From Rhabdornis inornatus (lineage: Eukaryota > Chordata > Aves > Passeriformes > Rhabdornithidae): 64,000 nucleotides of DNA. Positions 63,031 to 64,000 of the stretch are shown piece by piece. Position 1 is the stretch's first letter. The number at the start of each line of letters is the position of its first letter. The notes beneath the pieces were generated by a model. That model had not been told where the DNA came from, ran no database searches, and saw nothing but the letters and a program-made list of their open reading frames with translations. The position numbers and the translations under genes are program-made. The stretch lies in assembly GCA_013397075.1 (NCBI GenBank), contig VWZS01006721.1, positions 4,421,817 through 4,485,816 on the forward strand, written 5' to 3'.

Positions 63031-64000
63031 AGGCTGTGACTACAGCCAGTAGCACAGCTCCTCAGGGGTTGATCTCGAGGACAAATGTCCACACTTCCAT
63101 CAGATGGTTTCACTTTCAGCTAGAACCAGACTGGTCCTGCTGACTGAATGGTATTCCCAGGTGGAAACATCTTCTGGTTTAGCAGCACCCAAAATGAAAC
63201 CCGCCCGTGCGCTCGGAGCCTGCTCGGCAAGGCGCGCACGTCGGCAGGAAGCGGGGACAATGAGCGGACTTGCTTCAGGAGAACACTCCTAACCCACACC
63301 AAAACGCTCATGCACATACACCTGTTCCCCACAAAACACAGCCTTGGCCTGGAAGTCTGACCACTCTCCTGAACCAGTGACCCTCCTGCAGCCAGCAGCT
63401 GTCCTGCAGGACGTGCCATGCCCCAAAGGGTGACTTGAGGCTGAGCCAGGTCTTGCTACAGGATCGGTCCTAAAGCATCTTCTCAGTTACATCCCCACTC
63501 TGCTCAGTGCTCTCTGGGTACAGCTACAGAATTAGGCCTTTGGACATAAAGCTACACATGAGGAAACTTTCCCCTGCACATTTCTAAGGAATTTTTAAAC
63601 CTCGGTTATCTTTCATGCAACAAACAGCTACTTTTTACCTCACAAGTATACATACATCTGTCGATCTGTGATGACCAATATACCAACTTTTAACCATTCC
63701 CACACTAAAAAAAAAAAACACCACTGGTACCTTTGTATAATGAGAAACATATAATTATATTCATACTTTGAAAATTATCAAAGACACAGTTCTAAGCCTT
63801 CCTTCAAGAAGACAACCAGTATATAATTCCAAGTGATAAATGCCAAAGAAGGTTATAGACTTGCAAAATATATTTTAACATTAGAAACTTTATTGGAATT
63901 TTCTCATCACAACAGCTTGGCTATTACAAAGTAGTTAAATATAGCATGACAGTGTATTTCTCTTCATGGAAAACATTATTTTAATGGTATTATATTGCCC
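63031..64000. other. Right-edge unique DNA with a CpG cluster
   Basis: Downstream of the LINE fossil is a short GC-richer stretch (to about 63,420), and then ordinary AT-rich sequence to the window end. Frames of 62 to 113 codons across 62,802-63,419 overlap on both strands and have no recognisable product. An A-run at 63,708-63,719 and a perfect 12-bp palindrome gtcctgcaggac at 63,401-63,412 are the only other structures I noted. Confidence 0.55.
63202..63267. promoter_or_regulatory. Short dense CpG cluster, possible regulatory element
   Basis: Eleven CpG dinucleotides occur in 66 bp (for example ccgcccgtgcgctcgg and ggcgcgcacgtcgg), in a window where most 60-base lines have none or one. 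Such density in germline-methylated vertebrate DNA usually means the CpGs are protected from methylation, as at promoters, or that the sequence is young. It is too short for a standard CpG island. I see no TATA box or recognised first exon. Function is inferred from density only. Confidence 0.35.

Overview
The window looks like gene-poor, AT-rich vertebrate DNA, most likely from a bird. The evidence is the repeat content. It holds several CR1 LINE 3' ends of the avian type (8,637-8,770 minus; 33,536-33,625 minus; 35,097-35,333 plus), a CR1 reverse-transcriptase fragment (35,880-35,996 minus), and two much older CR1/L3-type LINE remains (34,435-34,681 plus; about 61,490-63,030 plus). I recognise no protein-coding gene, tRNA, rRNA, known small RNA, retroviral LTR, CRISPR array or bacterial feature. 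The open frames are short (longest 206 codons, 25,962-26,582 plus). They overlap one another on both strands and match no protein family I know, so I treat them as chance frames. The window is best read as intergenic DNA or the inside of a large intron.

Layout. 1-8.6 kb is unique AT-rich sequence, ended by a fairly well preserved CR1 3' end. 8.8-20.8 kb is unique, with short simple repeats and a GC-richer patch near 10.1-10.6 kb. 20.8-23.2 kb is the most gene-like part of the plus strand: a modest CpG cluster, a 97-nt candidate exon with good splice signals, and a GC-rich, CpG-poor block. 23-33.5 kb is unique, interrupted by a 45-base assembly gap inside a poly(A) tract at 28,120-28,206. 33.5-36.8 kb is a repeat cluster: CR1 3' end, ten perfect copies of a 16-bp purine unit, an L3-type fragment, two further CR1 pieces and an A/C-rich tract. 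36.8-61.5 kb is mostly unique, with a GC-rich block at 42.5-43.2 kb, several microsatellites and a minus-strand candidate exon at 53.5 kb. 61.5-63.0 kb is a long, decayed L3/CR1 ORF2 plus 3' region, followed by a short, dense CpG cluster at 63.2 kb.

No genes can be shown to work together here. The plus strand seems richer in A and C than in G and T, which is weakly consistent with the window lying in an intron transcribed from the minus strand. I see no previously undescribed biological system. The items most worth checking are the long LINE fossil with its internal G-quadruplex motif, the 173-nt pure-purine minisatellite, the isolated CpG cluster at 63.2 kb and the two best exon-like segments.
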